DNA of 64,000 bases from Halichoerus grypus (lineage: Eukaryota; Chordata; Mammalia; Carnivora; Phocidae): contig NC_135714.1 of assembly GCF_964656455.1 (NCBI RefSeq), forward strand, positions 128,148,131-128,212,130, written 5' to 3'. Both the position numbers and the translations under genes were made by a program. Below are positions 1 through 10,117 of this stretch, piece after piece. How positions within the stretch are numbered: position 1 is the stretch's first letter; the number at the start of each line of letters is the position of its first letter. The notes beneath the pieces are model-generated. The model had not been told where the DNA came from and ran no database searches. It worked only from the letters and a program-made list of their open reading frames with translations.

Positions 1-304
1 TGATATATACCATATACATTATGTAAATATCTTATGAAAAGTGATCACATCTTAATTCTTATATGAGGGTTTGGAATAAAATCCCTTAAACAAATTAATG
101 CAAGAGCAGGAGCAAAATAATTTTAACTAAGTAACAGCTTTGGAAATTCTCTTCTGCCCTCACCCTTGTTGAGAAACAGTAATCTTTGTTTAATTTAGGG
201 ATATAATGTTAGGGAATAATGTGAAAATACTGGCATATTACATCATTGTCTTCACTTTTTAAAAGGGCCAAATCTTTTATCAGAAATCTTTGAGTGAGAA
301 AATG
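1..304. other. Intergenic, nothing recognised
   Basis: AT-rich sequence with no coding potential and no repeat I can name. Confidence 0.5.
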
Positions 305-815
305 TGTATATGTCAGTGTCCTAAAGCTTGAGTGATTGAAGCCTGCACGACCAGCCTGCAAGATGACCCCAATGATCCCTGACACCTGGTAGTCATACCC
401 TTGTGTCCCCCATTGAACGGGGCTGAGCTGTATACCTTACAGGATAGTGTGGGTATGATGTAATGGCTTCTACCTTGTTCTTTCATGAATGCTTACTCTA
501 GGGGAAGCCAGCTGACATGTTGTTACAACACTCAAGTGACCCTACAGAGAGGTGTTCATGGTGAGGAACTAAGAGCTCCTGCCAACAACATGAGTGAGCC
601 ATGTTGGAAGTGGGTCTCCAGGTACCAGTCAGACTTTTGGATGACTGCAGCCCCAGTCAACGTCCTGATTGCAATCTAATGAAAACTCAAGGGAAGCTGC
701 TTCTAGATTTCTGACTCACAGAAACTGTTGAGATAATGCATATTTATTGCTGTAAACCACTAGATTTGGGATAATTTGTTACTACAGCAATGAATTAGAA
801 AGCGTTTTTTTCCCC
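305..815 (+). repeat. Old interspersed repeat remnant (LTR-like, unassigned)
   Basis: Phrases such as gagctcctgccaacaacatg and a 3' part resembling the common ...aaaccactag..ttgggataatttgttac.. ending are typical of an old mammalian dispersed repeat. I could not settle on MaLR/MLT1 or an L1M 3' end. The 64-codon open frame inside (485-679) is repeat sequence, not a gene. Confidence 0.4.
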
Positions 816-957
816 AAGGTATAGTAATAGCAAAACAGATGAACACACCCATGTTAAGCCATTTACAAAGTTGATAGGCTCTGCAATTAGTTGTATTTAA
901 TGAGGGCTTATCTCAAGGAATTTGCCATTTAGTTCTTCTTTTCTCAAAGTACTGTAC

Positions 958-1510
958 AGAGACCAGCAGTGTTGGCATTGCCTGGAAGCTTGTTAGAAAA
1001 AAACTCTTTAAGAAATGTAGCATTTCAAATCCTACCGCAGACCTACTGAATCAGAAGCCACATTTTATGAGATTCCCCTACTATGTGTAAGTACATCAGA
1101 GTCTGAGAAGAAACACTGGTCTTTTGATTCTTCTTGTTATAGCCTGTAGTTGGAAGCCCTGGCTATATACATTAAGAGCACTTTCAAAAAATACTGTTGG
1201 TTGGGGTTCCTGGGTGGGTCAGTGGGCTGGGTGCCCCACTGTTGGTTTTGGCTCATGCTCAGCAGGGAGTCTGCTTGGGATTCTCTCTCCCTCTCCCTCT
1301 GCCCCTCCCCCTGCTCGCAAGCTCGCTCTCTCTGAAATAAATAAATCTTAAAAAAAAAAAAAAGAACTGAAGGAAGAAAGAAATACCGTTGGAGAAGGCT
1401 ATCTCCAGAAATTCTGATTTAATTGGTCTGGGTTGAGGTCTATCGTGGTCATGGACCTAATAATATTTTAGAATTTTTCCCCTTGAAAACTACAATGTAA
1501 CCTCAGATCA
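958..1510. repeat. MER5-like DNA transposon remnants around a SINE
   Basis: Two stretches resemble hAT-Charlie MER5-type sequence. One is 958-1115 (cagagaccagcag, gacctactgaatcagaa). The other is split by the SINE at 1201-1380 and resumes with aattctgatttaattggtctggg. Family assignment is from memory. Confidence 0.5.
1201..1380 (+). mobile_element. Carnivore tRNA-derived SINE, internally shortened
   Basis: Head gttcctgggtgggtcag, CT-rich body, AATAAATAAATC and a 13-base A tail. The usual middle of the head (B-box part) is reduced. Flanks aaatactgttgg (1189-1200) and aaataccgttgg (1381-1392) look like an 11/12 target-site duplication. Confidence 0.85.
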
Positions 1511-2394
1511 GCTGACTTCCTGGCCTGCTCCAGGCCTGGTTCTAGAAGTCAGCTATGTCCAGGTGTGTCCCTGAGACTGTCCTGGACTACAATGGTGCAC
1601 TGAACAGGATTCTTCTGGATCATTGCCATGCCAGGGCAACTTCACAGCTGCTGAAGAACCACTGCGTATACTCCTGCCTTTTCGTACTCATGTTCTTCCA
1701 GGACGCAGTTCATTCCAAGAAAAGTATCCATGCCTTCCAACCTTCCAGGTCGATTTGGATTTGTTGTCTAGGGCCACTCAAACAGGTGCCGAATAAATAA
1801 GGTTTCAGGGTAGCTTACCCACCTGTTAGATTAGGACCAAACATCTTTTGGCCTCATCTTTCCCTGATAGCAAAATGGAAATAACTAATGTTTCTCATAA
1901 GCCTTTAGAAAATATGTTTTTACTGTTGACAGTAGTAAATTAAGATTTCCAGTATGATGGGTGCTTACAAATGTTAGACCTATTACTTAAGAAGCTCAAT
2001 TGACAACATTAAATACCACTTGACTGTGAGTGGGGGAGGGGAGGTATTCGTTTCCTTTACTAATGCATCCCCAGTGGTGGAAAACAACGCCTGACACATG
2101 GCTTGCTCTTAATAAATATTTGTTGATTAAATAAATCCCTCAAAACCCAGTAACTTCTGATCATTTATTCCTTCAAAGTTACTCAGCATCCTATGTTAGC
2201 AAATCTGCAATGGAAACTGTTTTATCAAAGGATTTTAAAATAAAGCTTCAAATTTTCTTTTATAAATTTTGTGCCCAAATCCAATGTCATGTTTCGAATT
2301 TCTGTCCTAGTTTAGCCTCGGTTCCTCCTTTGGAGGCTAGTTAGGGATGTGATCTCTGCCCTTGAATCTCCTTCCTTTGTAGTTTTTTTTGGCC
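1511..2394. other. Intergenic next to the CpG island
   Basis: Mostly unique-looking AT-rich DNA. About 2045-2140 ends in an aataaatatttgttgattaa phrase that resembles a MIR or L2 tail. No gene is supported; the 81-codon frame at 1555-1800 has no recognisable domain. Confidence 0.45.
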
Positions 2395-2668
2395 TGCGCG
2401 TTTACGTTTCCCAGGCGGAGGAGCGCGTGCCGCGGCTGCGCCCATTAGCGCGCGGCGCGGGTTTGTAGCTGTCAGGCGGACGGGGCTGCCTAGGACCCAG
2501 GAGGAGTCGGTCCTCTCCCGCCGCAGAGCCTCCGCGCTGACTCGTGCGGCCCCCTTCTCCTCGCGCACCCCCTCCCTCCCGGGCTTTGGCAGCCCTTGGG
2601 CGGCAGGAACCCCCCCCCCCAACTCCAGCCCCGCCAGCGAGCCGGGCCGGCCGGGGAGTCGGGCGCGG

Positions 2669-2731
2669 ATGCTCGCGGGTGGGCTGGGCCGGTCGGCAGC
2701 CAGGGAGGCGGGCTGCATTATTTCCCGCTAG
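2669..2731 (+). promoter_or_regulatory. uORF 1 in DCLK2 leader (20 codons + stop)
   Basis: The ATG at 2669 opens 20 sense codons closed by TAG at 2729-2731. Position -3 is G and +4 is C. It is in the transcript only if initiation lies upstream of 2669, which is unknown. A regulatory role is inference. Confidence 0.35.
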
Positions 2732-3171
2732 GGCCGGGCTCTGTGGGAGGAAGGGGCCCCCGCACTGCCCTCTCAGCCCGAGTCCGCGCGCGCCGCCACT
2801 AGGACAGGGCCTGCGGGCGAGCCAGGCGGAGGCGCCGCATCCCGGGCCTCCCGCAGGGCTCGTGGGCGGGCCGGGGCCGGGCGCGACGCCCCTGCGGGCC
2901 CGCGGCGCCTCTCCCACGCTCCCAGCTCCTCCCCCTCCTCTTCCTTCCTTCCCCTCAGCCTCCCGGGAGCCGCCGGCGGACGCGAGCCGCGGCCAGCGCC
3001 CGAGCTTTGTGTGCGCCCGCCGGCCCGGGGCGAACCTCGGGCGGCCCAACTTTGCGTCTCCTGGCCAGCTCCCAGGCGGGAGTTGTGAGGCGTGGCTGGG
3101 TGGAGAAGGCGCGCGGGGGGCGGGGGGCTCGGGGCTCCCTGCGGGCTGGACAGAGCGAGCCGCGCTGGACA

Positions 3172-3207
3172 ATGAGCTGGGCAGCTCGACGCTGCGGCCA
3201 CTTTTAG
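3172..3207 (+). promoter_or_regulatory. uORF 2 in DCLK2 leader (11 codons + stop)
   Basis: The ATG at 3172 encodes MSWAARRCGHF and stops at TAG 3205-3207, 223 nt before the main ATG. Position -3 is A (favourable) and +4 is A. It could reduce or gate initiation at the main start; this is inferred, not shown. Confidence 0.45.
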
Positions 3208-3270
3208 GGGGGGCGCGGGCCATTCGGCTCCTCGGCGGCTCAGCGGCCCCACCTGTGAGGAGAGGGCGGG

Positions 3271-3300
3271 ATGCCAGAGCCAGGTGTCCCGGCGCCCTGA
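3271..3300 (+). promoter_or_regulatory. uORF 3 in DCLK2 leader (9 codons + stop)
   Basis: The ATG at 3271 encodes MPEPGVPAP and stops at TGA 3298-3300, leaving 130 nt before the main ATG. Position -3 is G and +4 is C, a moderate context. This is the upstream ORF nearest the main start, so the most likely to be in all leaders. Confidence 0.5.
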
Positions 3301-3430
3301 GCCTTCCCTCCCCCTCCTCCCCCCCCGCCCCACGGTCAGACGTCCCTGAACTGATTCTCGCATTGACACTAGGCTACCCGGAGGCTTTGGCTGGGACGTT
3401 TTTTGTGGGGGAGCCTTCGGAGCAGCCGTG

Positions 3431-3851
3431 ATGGCCAGCACCAGGAGTATTGAGCTGGAGCACTTTGAGGAACGGGACAAAAGGCCGCGACCGGGGTCGC
3501 GGAGAGGGGCGCCCAGCTCCTCGGGAGGCAGCAGCAGCTCGGGCCCCAAGGGGAACGGGCTCATCCCCAGCCCGGCGCACAGTGCCCACTGCAGCTTCTA
3601 CCGCACGCGGACCCTGCAGGCTCTGAGCTCAGAGAAGAAGGCCAAGAAGGCGCGCTTCTACCGGAATGGGGACCGCTACTTCAAGGGCCTGGTGTTTGCC
3701 ATCTCCAGCGACCGCTTCCGGTCTTTCGATGCGCTGCTCATGGAGCTCACCCGCTCCTTGTCGGACAACGTGAATCTGCCCCAGGGTGTCCGCACCATCT
3801 ATACCATCGACGGCAGTCGGAAGGTCACCAGCTTGGACGAGCTGCTGGAAG
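3431..3851 (+). CDS. DCLK2: DCLK2 coding exon 1 (residues 1-140 and first base of codon 141)
   Basis: This exon encodes the N terminus of doublecortin-like kinase 2, a microtubule-binding Ser/Thr kinase of neurons. The translation begins [20 protein letters not shown], which I recognise as DCLK2 rather than DCX or DCLK1. Residues 21-45 are a Ser/Gly/Pro-rich, presumably disordered stretch. The first doublecortin domain (tubulin-binding, ubiquitin-like fold) starts near residue 72 with the hallmark [20 protein letters not shown] and continues through [20 protein letters not shown] to the exon end. The ATG has G at -3 and G at +4, a good Kozak context. The same frame carries TGA at 3347-3349 with no ATG in between, so this start is secure; the GTG just upstream is not needed. 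The exon ends in phase 1 (gaag|gtagga), and the first base of Gly141 is completed by exon 2. The kinase domain is outside the window. Confidence 0.97.
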
Positions 3852-4365
3852 GTAGGAGGAGAGGGCCGGGCGCGGCAGGTGCGGCCCAGCGCGACAGCAG
3901 GTGCAGTGGCCACAGGCTGGCGCGCGCCCGCTTGCGCTGAGCTGAGGGGAGTTTACGGGGTGTTTTCTGGGCGGCCATGGGAATTGTATGGTTCTGTCTA
4001 TAGGCTCTCTGTGTGTGTAGGGGGTGCGCTCCCCCATATACTCTCTTTCCCAAGAGATTTGACTTTAAAAAAGAAAAAAAAAATCCTAGCGGGCTTTGGT
4101 GACATCTCTTAAGATTGGTTACTTGGGGGTTTTGTTTGTTTTTAGTGCAAACTGTTGGAAAAGGTGGCTGTCAGGTGAGGATCTGGGTAACCCTCCTGCT
4201 AATAAGCTTTCGTTCAGCCCTCTGTGTGGACCTCGGTGCAGGCATCAGTGATGTTCCAGCATTCAGGACCCTGTTGTACCTGCTCTACTCAGAAGTTGTG
4301 GTTGTGAAATGCTCTAGGTTGGCTTTCAGCAGAATTTAGATGAGGTCAGGAGGCGTGATCCTAGA

Positions 4366-4552
4366 CAGTGGTTCTCAACCTTGGCTGCACCTTGGATCAC
4401 TGGGAACTTCAAAAAATTACCAGTACCTGCACCCTACCGCAGATATTCAGATGTTTGGGGTCTGATCTGGGCAGTGAGAGCTTTAAAAGCTCCCCAGGTG
4501 ATTTGGTGTGGAGCCAAGTGCAGCCAAAATTGAGAATCACTGTGCTAAAGGG
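4366..4552 (+). repeat. MER5-like hAT remnant
   Basis: It opens with cagtggttctcaaccttggctgcacc, contains ctccccaggtgat and closes with ttgagaatcactgtgct, the near-palindromic ends of a MER5-type non-autonomous hAT element. Size about 187 bp fits. Confidence 0.7.
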
Positions 4553-4990
4553 TTTTCCACATTTGGTCGGTAATGAGGTGAATCAAGGTCAGTCTCTCCT
4601 GCCTCCTCCCCTACTGAAAGTAGCTAGTTAGGATGATAGAGGCTGTTGGAAAGAGTAGTTGGGGCCTGTTATAAATTAGTAATCCTAGAGTGTCAACTAT
4701 GCTTCACTCAAAGGGACTGCTCGACTGTATGTTGTGTCATCCTTGAATTCCTGCCATACTGTATTTATTCTTCTTTCCTTTCAGGGTGAAAAGACATTAC
4801 TGGTAGTTAAGAACTCATTTCCAGATATAAACAGCACCTATAAAGATGAGACAGAACCCAAGTATATGCTGACTGCATGTTTAAAGACAGCTTGCTCTCA
4901 TGCCTCTTTCTTAATGCAAATGGCTCATTCCATGTAGTCATAGCAATATTGGTGTGGCAGGGAAAGGAAACTGAACTTTGAGCCAACTAT

Positions 4991-4995
4991 CTTTC

Positions 4996-5039
<44 letters not shown>

Positions 5040-5040
5040 T
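4991..5040 (+). repeat. (CTTT)n microsatellite
   Basis: About twelve CTTT units, one interrupted, form the tail of the adjacent antisense SINE. It is likely length-polymorphic. Confidence 0.95.
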
Positions 5041-5245
5041 TTTTTAAGATTTATTTGTTTTTTTGAGAGAGGGAGGTGGAGAGAGAGAGCAGGAGTTGGG
5101 AAGAGGCAGAGGGAGAGAAATCCTAAAGCAGACTCTTTGCCAAGGCAGGAGCCCAGCACAGGGCTTGATCCCACAGTCCTGAGACCATGACTCAAGCCGA
5201 AACCAAGAGTTGGATGCTCAACCAATTGAGCCACCCAGGTGCCCC
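4991..5245 (-). mobile_element. Carnivore SINE with (CTTT)n tail
   Basis: Reading on the minus strand, the head starts ggggcacctgggtggctcaa and the body is CT-rich. The A tail has become an (AAAG)n microsatellite (4991-5040 on +). Flanks agccaactat (4981-4990) and agtcaactat (5247-5256) form a 9/10 target duplication. The element is antisense to DCLK2. Confidence 0.93.
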
Positions 5246-5284
5246 AAGTCAACTATTTTTCTTATATTATCTTATCATATTCTT

Positions 5285-5360
5285 ATATTATGGTTTGAAG
5301 GCTTTATGCCCATTTTACACATGAGGAAATGAGCAACATGCCTTGTTACACAGTATCTGC
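5285..5360 (+). repeat. MIR core fragment
   Basis: The core phrase cccattttacacatgaggaaa followed by ttacacagt matches the MIR consensus as I remember it. Confidence 0.5.
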
Positions 5361-6592
5361 AGTATATGCCCTTTCATCTTCAATTCACCTCTAGTAAATC
5401 TGTATAGCCATACTGAAGAGTCCTGAAAGTGGTTGAGTTTCTCTATTTAGTTATTGTTACCAGAGGTTTTCCCTGTCTTGGCTAGATGAGGACCCAGCCA
5501 AAATTAAGTTGTCTCTTCAGTCTGTTTTTGTGTATTCTCGACTTCACACATTCTCTTGGTCACTTGTGTGTTTTGGTTTTAAAGGCTTCCTGAGGAGGTG
5601 ATAACAGCCAGAGGAGTATAAGTAAAATGATACATTGTTAAAAGGGCTCTGTTGCCTTCTTTATCGTATTAAATACTTAAAAGCAACATTTGCCTAGATA
5701 TTTCAAAATGGAATTACATTTTCAGACTGACCCAAACTAGATTAGCAGTGCTGTGGAAATATCAAGGCGATGCCTATTGCTTAAGTACTCATTACTCACA
5801 TTCCCTTGGGATAGTGTGCGTAGGGTGGTCTGAAGAGGGACAAAAATTTTAATATCCTTCTCTCAAGTAATTTTAACAGTGTATTTGCTACATGAAATTA
5901 AAGTACTCCAAAGAGGAATATCATTATGGGGGGTGGTCAAGATGACCATTAGGCATATTAATTAACGAGAGCATATATTGTACATTGAGTTTGACATTGC
6001 CCAGGTGTTGCATGGTTCACTGAGTCTAGTTCTCAAACCCGTATAGTTTCAACTGTAAATTGAAAGTTGACACATTTCCTTCCAGTTATTTATTCACTGA
6101 TTTTTGGAGGATGGGGAACTGTATGTGTAGAGTCCAAATTATACTACCATATGATAATGGCATAACACAGATATTTGCACAACAGAAATGTTTCCCTAGT
6201 CTAGCCAATTGCCTGTTTGTTTCAAGCAGTATTTAATAAAATTACTGCAAAAGAAGAAAATTTGTGCCCTTCTTTTGTCATAGTGACATTCTCTCTGACA
6301 ATGGATCTTTGTCTAGGTCTTGGAAGTTCCAACAAAATGAGTGGAATACCCTGTTTCAAGGCAGTTTTCAAGAAAAGAAAGAGCCATCGATGCTTAATAT
6401 CCATCATTTGAGAATTTAAATAGTTTCAACTTTCAGTTAAAATTGTGTGCTCAAATGTTCTGATTTATCATTTAGAAGGACTAATCAGCTACCTGCAAAG
6501 TTATTATTTGCATCAGTAAAAATGGGTACAGAACATATGGGTGTTGCCCATATGGTCAAAATTAACTAATTCATCTTAGTTCATTTTAAAAA
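5361..6592. other. Intron 1 interval, nothing recognised
   Basis: Unique-looking AT-rich sequence. No repeat, exon or RNA gene is seen. Confidence 0.5.
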
Positions 6593-6714
6593 CTATTTTA
6601 TTTTTTTATTTTATAATTATTATTTTAGTAATCTCTACACCCAAGGTGGGGCTCGAACTCATGACCCCGAGATCAAGAGTCACATGGTCTTCCAACTGAG
6701 CCAGCCAGGTGCCC
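6593..6714 (-). mobile_element. Short tRNA-Lys-type SINE (older subtype)
   Basis: On the minus strand it reads gggcacctggctggctcag, then gactcttgatctc and cgagccccaccttgggtgta, ending in an AT-rich tail. This is the short form without the CT-rich body. Confidence 0.8.
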
Positions 6715-7353
6715 TTGTCCATTTTAGTTCTTTTTTTTTTTTTTTTGGTTCATTTTTAATAAAGATTCTCTGATAGTACTTTTTACAACATTACGTTCTG
6801 TTCTGTCCTCTTCCACTTCCATCCCATGACATTTGTAGTTTAGGAGATACTGTTTTCCTAAAATGTTTTTCTGAAATACTTTTAGTGAAGAATAGAAAGT
6901 GATGACTCAAGACAGCTGGGCATGAACACTCATTCAGAGCCTCAGTCCCATTGAACTCAGATGACAAAAGAAATTTGCATGGCCCAGATTTTTTCTTCTG
7001 CCTTTGACCTTGAAAGTCTCTGGAGACTAAAAACAGTGTGCAGGTGTTGGCTGGCAGTCCTCCTGTACTTTGCTAAATCAGCAGGTATCTTCAGCCTTTT
7101 GGTTTACCTCCCCTTGCTGGATTAATTTCACTGAGTTGGTGCTGTGCATCCCTGTAATACTGTTTTATTCTTTTTAAAACTGGATGGGGACCTTCTCTCA
7201 GAGGACTGTGAGTCAGAACTGGGAAAGTCCGTTTCAGCTGCCTGAAACCATGAGCCAGTCAAACTTAGAGCATCTCTGATTAGACAACTGAGGATGTTCA
7301 GATGATTTGTTCTTAAGTTCTCGTGTCTGGGGCCAAGAGTCAGAATTCCTTAA

Positions 7354-7436
7354 GTGTTTGTTTAAGTTTATTTAAGTAATCTCTACACCCAGCGTGGGGC
7401 TGGAACTCACACTCTGAGATCAAGAATCATGTGCTC
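7354..7436 (-). mobile_element. Truncated short tRNA-Lys SINE
   Basis: Minus-strand order is gagcacatgattcttgatct, ...ccccacgctgggtgtagagat and tttaa tail. The 5' head is missing at the junction with the next SINE, which inserted here in the opposite direction. Confidence 0.75.
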
Positions 7437-7644
7437 GGTGCACCTGGGTGGCTCAGCTGGTTAAGCGACTGCCTTTGGCTCAGGTCATGATCCTGGAGTC
7501 CCGGGATCGAGTCCCGCATCGGGCTCCCTGCTCCGCGGGAAGCCTGCTTCTCTCTCTCTCCCACTCCCCCTGCTTGTGTTCCCTCTCTCGCTGTCTCTCT
7601 CTCTCTGTCAAATAAATAAATAAAATCTTTAAAAAAAAAAAAAA
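7437..7644 (+). mobile_element. Full-length carnivore SINE
   Basis: Head gcacctgggtggctcagctg, A/B-box region, ctccctgctccgcgggaagc, CT-rich body, cccctgcttgtgttccctc, AATAAATAAATAAAATCTTT and a 14-base A tail. It abuts the antisense SINE fragment upstream. Confidence 0.95.
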
Positions 7645-8869
7645 GGCATTTATGATGATAGAATGTGTCAGTTTAACATTGAATCTTAGGTGTGCAAACC
7701 TTCTCTGGCAGACTCCTAGGTTCTTCAAGACCCACTTCCAATATTGCATCTATGAAGTCTCTTCCCAGACCTTGGGGATACTGGTCTCCGATAGTTGTTG
7801 AACGAGAGTCTATTTGTTGTTGTTCCAGGTGCTGTTCCAGGGTACAGTTTCTTTCCTCAAGATGCTCACATTCTAGAGGGAGAGAGATCGTGAACATGAA
7901 CACACACAAACATACACAATTGGTTCTAGCTCAGGTGCTGTGAATGAAGTGGTAATGAGGTGGGGGCAGGATGATGAACAAGGCTTTCCAGAGGAACCGA
8001 TGTTGGAGCCAAGGCCTGAGATCAAGATGATAACTTTTCCCTTTGCTTATTCAGAGCATTTGTCCTTACCTCTGTTATAACACCTTTGTAATTAGTGGTA
8101 CATCAGGTCTGACTGGGAGTATGGTGAGGTCAGAGATCTTGGACACACAATAAATTCATCAAATAAGTAGCCCAGAAAGTAATGTTACCTCTAAGTCCCT
8201 TGGTTGTCAAAGGAAGTTTTATATGAATTAAGTTTGAATAGGGTTGTTCCTATATATTTGTGAAGAAAATGCATACTTTGAAAAATTGGATTATATTTAG
8301 ATACATCAAAAATGCTGTGCTAACTCATCATTGTGGAGAAAATGACTGTTCTATCTGCTCCTATAAATCTGGTTGTTTTCTTCATCTCATTTCCTAAAAC
8401 AGGGAAATTCAGATGTGCTATAATATAGCTACATAATAAGCTCTTTCTAGAGGTAATGGGAAGAGAAGTTTTCATGTGAAGAATAAAAAATTATTAAGGG
8501 TTTGGGGAAGAAATGGAATATTTGGGGGAGCATTTATGAATTAGAGTATGATGCAATGATATTCTGGTAGGTAAAAGAAAAAAATCAGTATTTCATAAGG
8601 TTTTAGGCTATGGGAATAGATAATTTATGGTCCTGTGATGTAAAATAAAGAAAACTAGATTCCCTTGGGCAGTGTGTCAAACTGCTTTCTTCGTTGCTGG
8701 GAAGGCCAGGGGAATTGCTCTGGCTGTGTACTGCCTGGCTAGGTCTCCTTCGCCTCATTCCTACCTGCCTGTGCTCCCACCACTTCTGTTTTTATTTCTT
8801 CTATCAGTAAACCACTACTCTAAGGATTTGGGATTCTTAGCACAGTTTTGAGATGTTTTATTTTTTACT
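7645..8869. other. Intron 1 interval, nothing recognised
   Basis: Unique-looking sequence without exon-like or repeat signatures I can name. Confidence 0.5.
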
Positions 8870-9460
8870 TATTTTTTTCCTTTTTCAAGTTTTTATTTAA
8901 ATTCCAGTTAACATGGGCACCTGGGTGGCTCAGATGGTTGAGCGTCTGCCTTCAGCTCAGGTCATGATCCCAGGGTCCTGGGATCGAGTCCTGCATCGGG
9001 CTCTCTGCTCCTTGGGAGCCTGCTTCTCCCTCTGCCTCTCTCTCTCTCTGTCTCTCATGAATAAATAAATAAAATCTTTAAAAAAAAAAAATAAATTCCA
9101 GTTAACATACAGTGTAATACCACTTCCATATAACACTGGGTCCTTATCACAACAAATGCCCTCCTTAATATCCATCATCCATTTAACCCATTCCACCACC
9201 CACTTCCCCTCCAGCAACCCTCAGTTTGTTCTCTGTAAGTCCATTTTCTGGTTTGCTGCTCTTTTTTGTCCCCCCATGTTCATCTGTTTTGTTTCTTAAA
9301 TTCCATATCTGAGTGAAATTATATGGTATTTGTCTGTCTCTGACTTATTTCACTCAGCATAATAGTCTCTAGCTCCATCTATGTCATTGCAAATGGCAAG
9401 ATTTCATTCTTTTTGATGACTAAGTAATATTCCATCTTCTTCATTCGTCAGTTGATGGAC
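8870..9460 (-). mobile_element. L1 3'-end fragment, split by a SINE
   Basis: Antisense L1 3' sequence: tttttatttaaattccagtt at the tail, then ...tgagtgaaattatatggtat and agctccatctatgtcattgc. It is the same family segment as 22238-23203. Interrupted at 8915-9092 by a SINE with perfect target duplication. No open reading frame remains. Confidence 0.85.
8915..9092 (+). mobile_element. Carnivore SINE (ctctctgtctctcatgaat subtype) nested in L1
   Basis: Head gggcacctgggtggctcaga, body gagcctgcttctccctctgc, and 3' end tctctcatgaataaataaat with A tail. A 16-bp perfect target duplication (aaattccagttaacat at 8899-8914 and 9093-9108) shows insertion into the older L1. Confidence 0.96.
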
Positions 9461-9504
9461 ATGTGAGATGTTCTATGTGCACTCACTGTGTGAAGTCCTT
9501 CACA

Positions 9505-9690
9505 TGTTTTGTCTCATTTAACCTTTGCAATACCTTGTGAAATATGGCTGCATTGTCTTTCCATTTTACAGATGGGGAAGCTGAGGCTCAGAGAGGATAA
9601 AGAAATTGCCCCCTTGCACCAATAGTAAGAGGTGGGGCTGGAACTTGAGGCCATTCTCCTTGGCTTTTGAACTTCTGTATTCTGAACTGC
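9505..9690 (+). repeat. MIR
   Basis: Core ccattttacagatggggaag, ctgaggctcagagagg and a trailing ggtggggctggaacttgagg match MIR in order. Confidence 0.8.
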
Positions 9691-9939
9691 TCTTTTCTAC
9701 CTGCTGAGGAAGTGGGGTCTATTCCAGCCACAAAGATTTACATAGCTCACAACAGATCAGCACTCTAGAGCTCCATCACTGCTAGAGCCAAACCTGTTAA
9801 TCACTTATATTTGGAAAATGAAGATTACAGTAGCTCATCAGTCACTGTAGGTATAACAATTTAGGATATTTCATGTATGGGTCCTGAAATAAAATGCATT
9901 ATCCTGTACACCTGCAAAGTAAGGTCTGTGCATAGTTCT

Positions 9940-10040
9940 GCATAGTTGCCTTGCTTGACCTCAGTTTCCTCATTTGTAAAATGAGAGACAGGTAATTGCT
10001 AAGACCCTTTCCCCTTTCAAGTTCAGTGATCTTGGGAAAT
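9940..10040 (-). repeat. MIR fragment (antisense)
   Basis: cctcagtttcctcatttgta followed by aaatgaga is the reverse of the MIR core. Confidence 0.6.
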
Positions 10041-10117
10041 GTTTCTGGGAGTGGGAAAGAGAAATGATCTTGGCTCTGTCTGGTTCTATGTCCCTTTTTA
10101 AGAGTCACCCAGGTTTA

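Larger units (their letters stand above)
2600..3430 (+). other. DCLK2: Probable DCLK2 5' UTR (start not determinable)
   Basis: GC-rich leader lies upstream of the ATG at 3431. The upstream limit is arbitrary because no initiator element fixes the start site. There is no plausible splice acceptor close to the ATG, so the UTR is assumed contiguous with exon 1. It contains ATGs at 2669, 3172 and 3271, each with its own stop codon before the main start. Confidence 0.5.
2395..3980. promoter_or_regulatory. DCLK2: CpG island and presumed DCLK2 promoter
   Basis: Base composition changes abruptly near 2395 from AT-rich DNA to dense GC with many CpGs, and falls back after about 3980, so the island spans promoter, 5' UTR and exon 1. 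GGGCGG (Sp1/KLF-type) hexamers on the + strand occur at 2598, 2864, 3039, 3118 and 3264. I see no convincing TATA box inside the island, consistent with dispersed initiation at a CpG promoter. The transcription start cannot be fixed from sequence alone. No repeat interrupts the island. That this is the DCLK2 promoter is inferred from its position over exon 1. Confidence 0.85.

Noticed and set aside
1555..1800. 81-codon ORF upstream of the CpG island
   Set aside because: No recognised domain or promoter; within expected chance length for intergenic DNA.
2402..3223. Long open frames in the CpG island on both strands (up to 295 codons)
   Set aside because: They are Pro/Arg/Gly/Ala-rich by composition, overlap each other on opposite strands, match no family I know, and sit in the DCLK2 leader. 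GC-rich DNA has few stop codons.
2544..3431. Possible N-terminal extension of DCLK2 from upstream
   Set aside because: The long + frame ends at TGA 3429-3431, in a different frame from the ATG at 3431, and the DCLK2 frame has its own stop at 3347-3349 with no intervening ATG.
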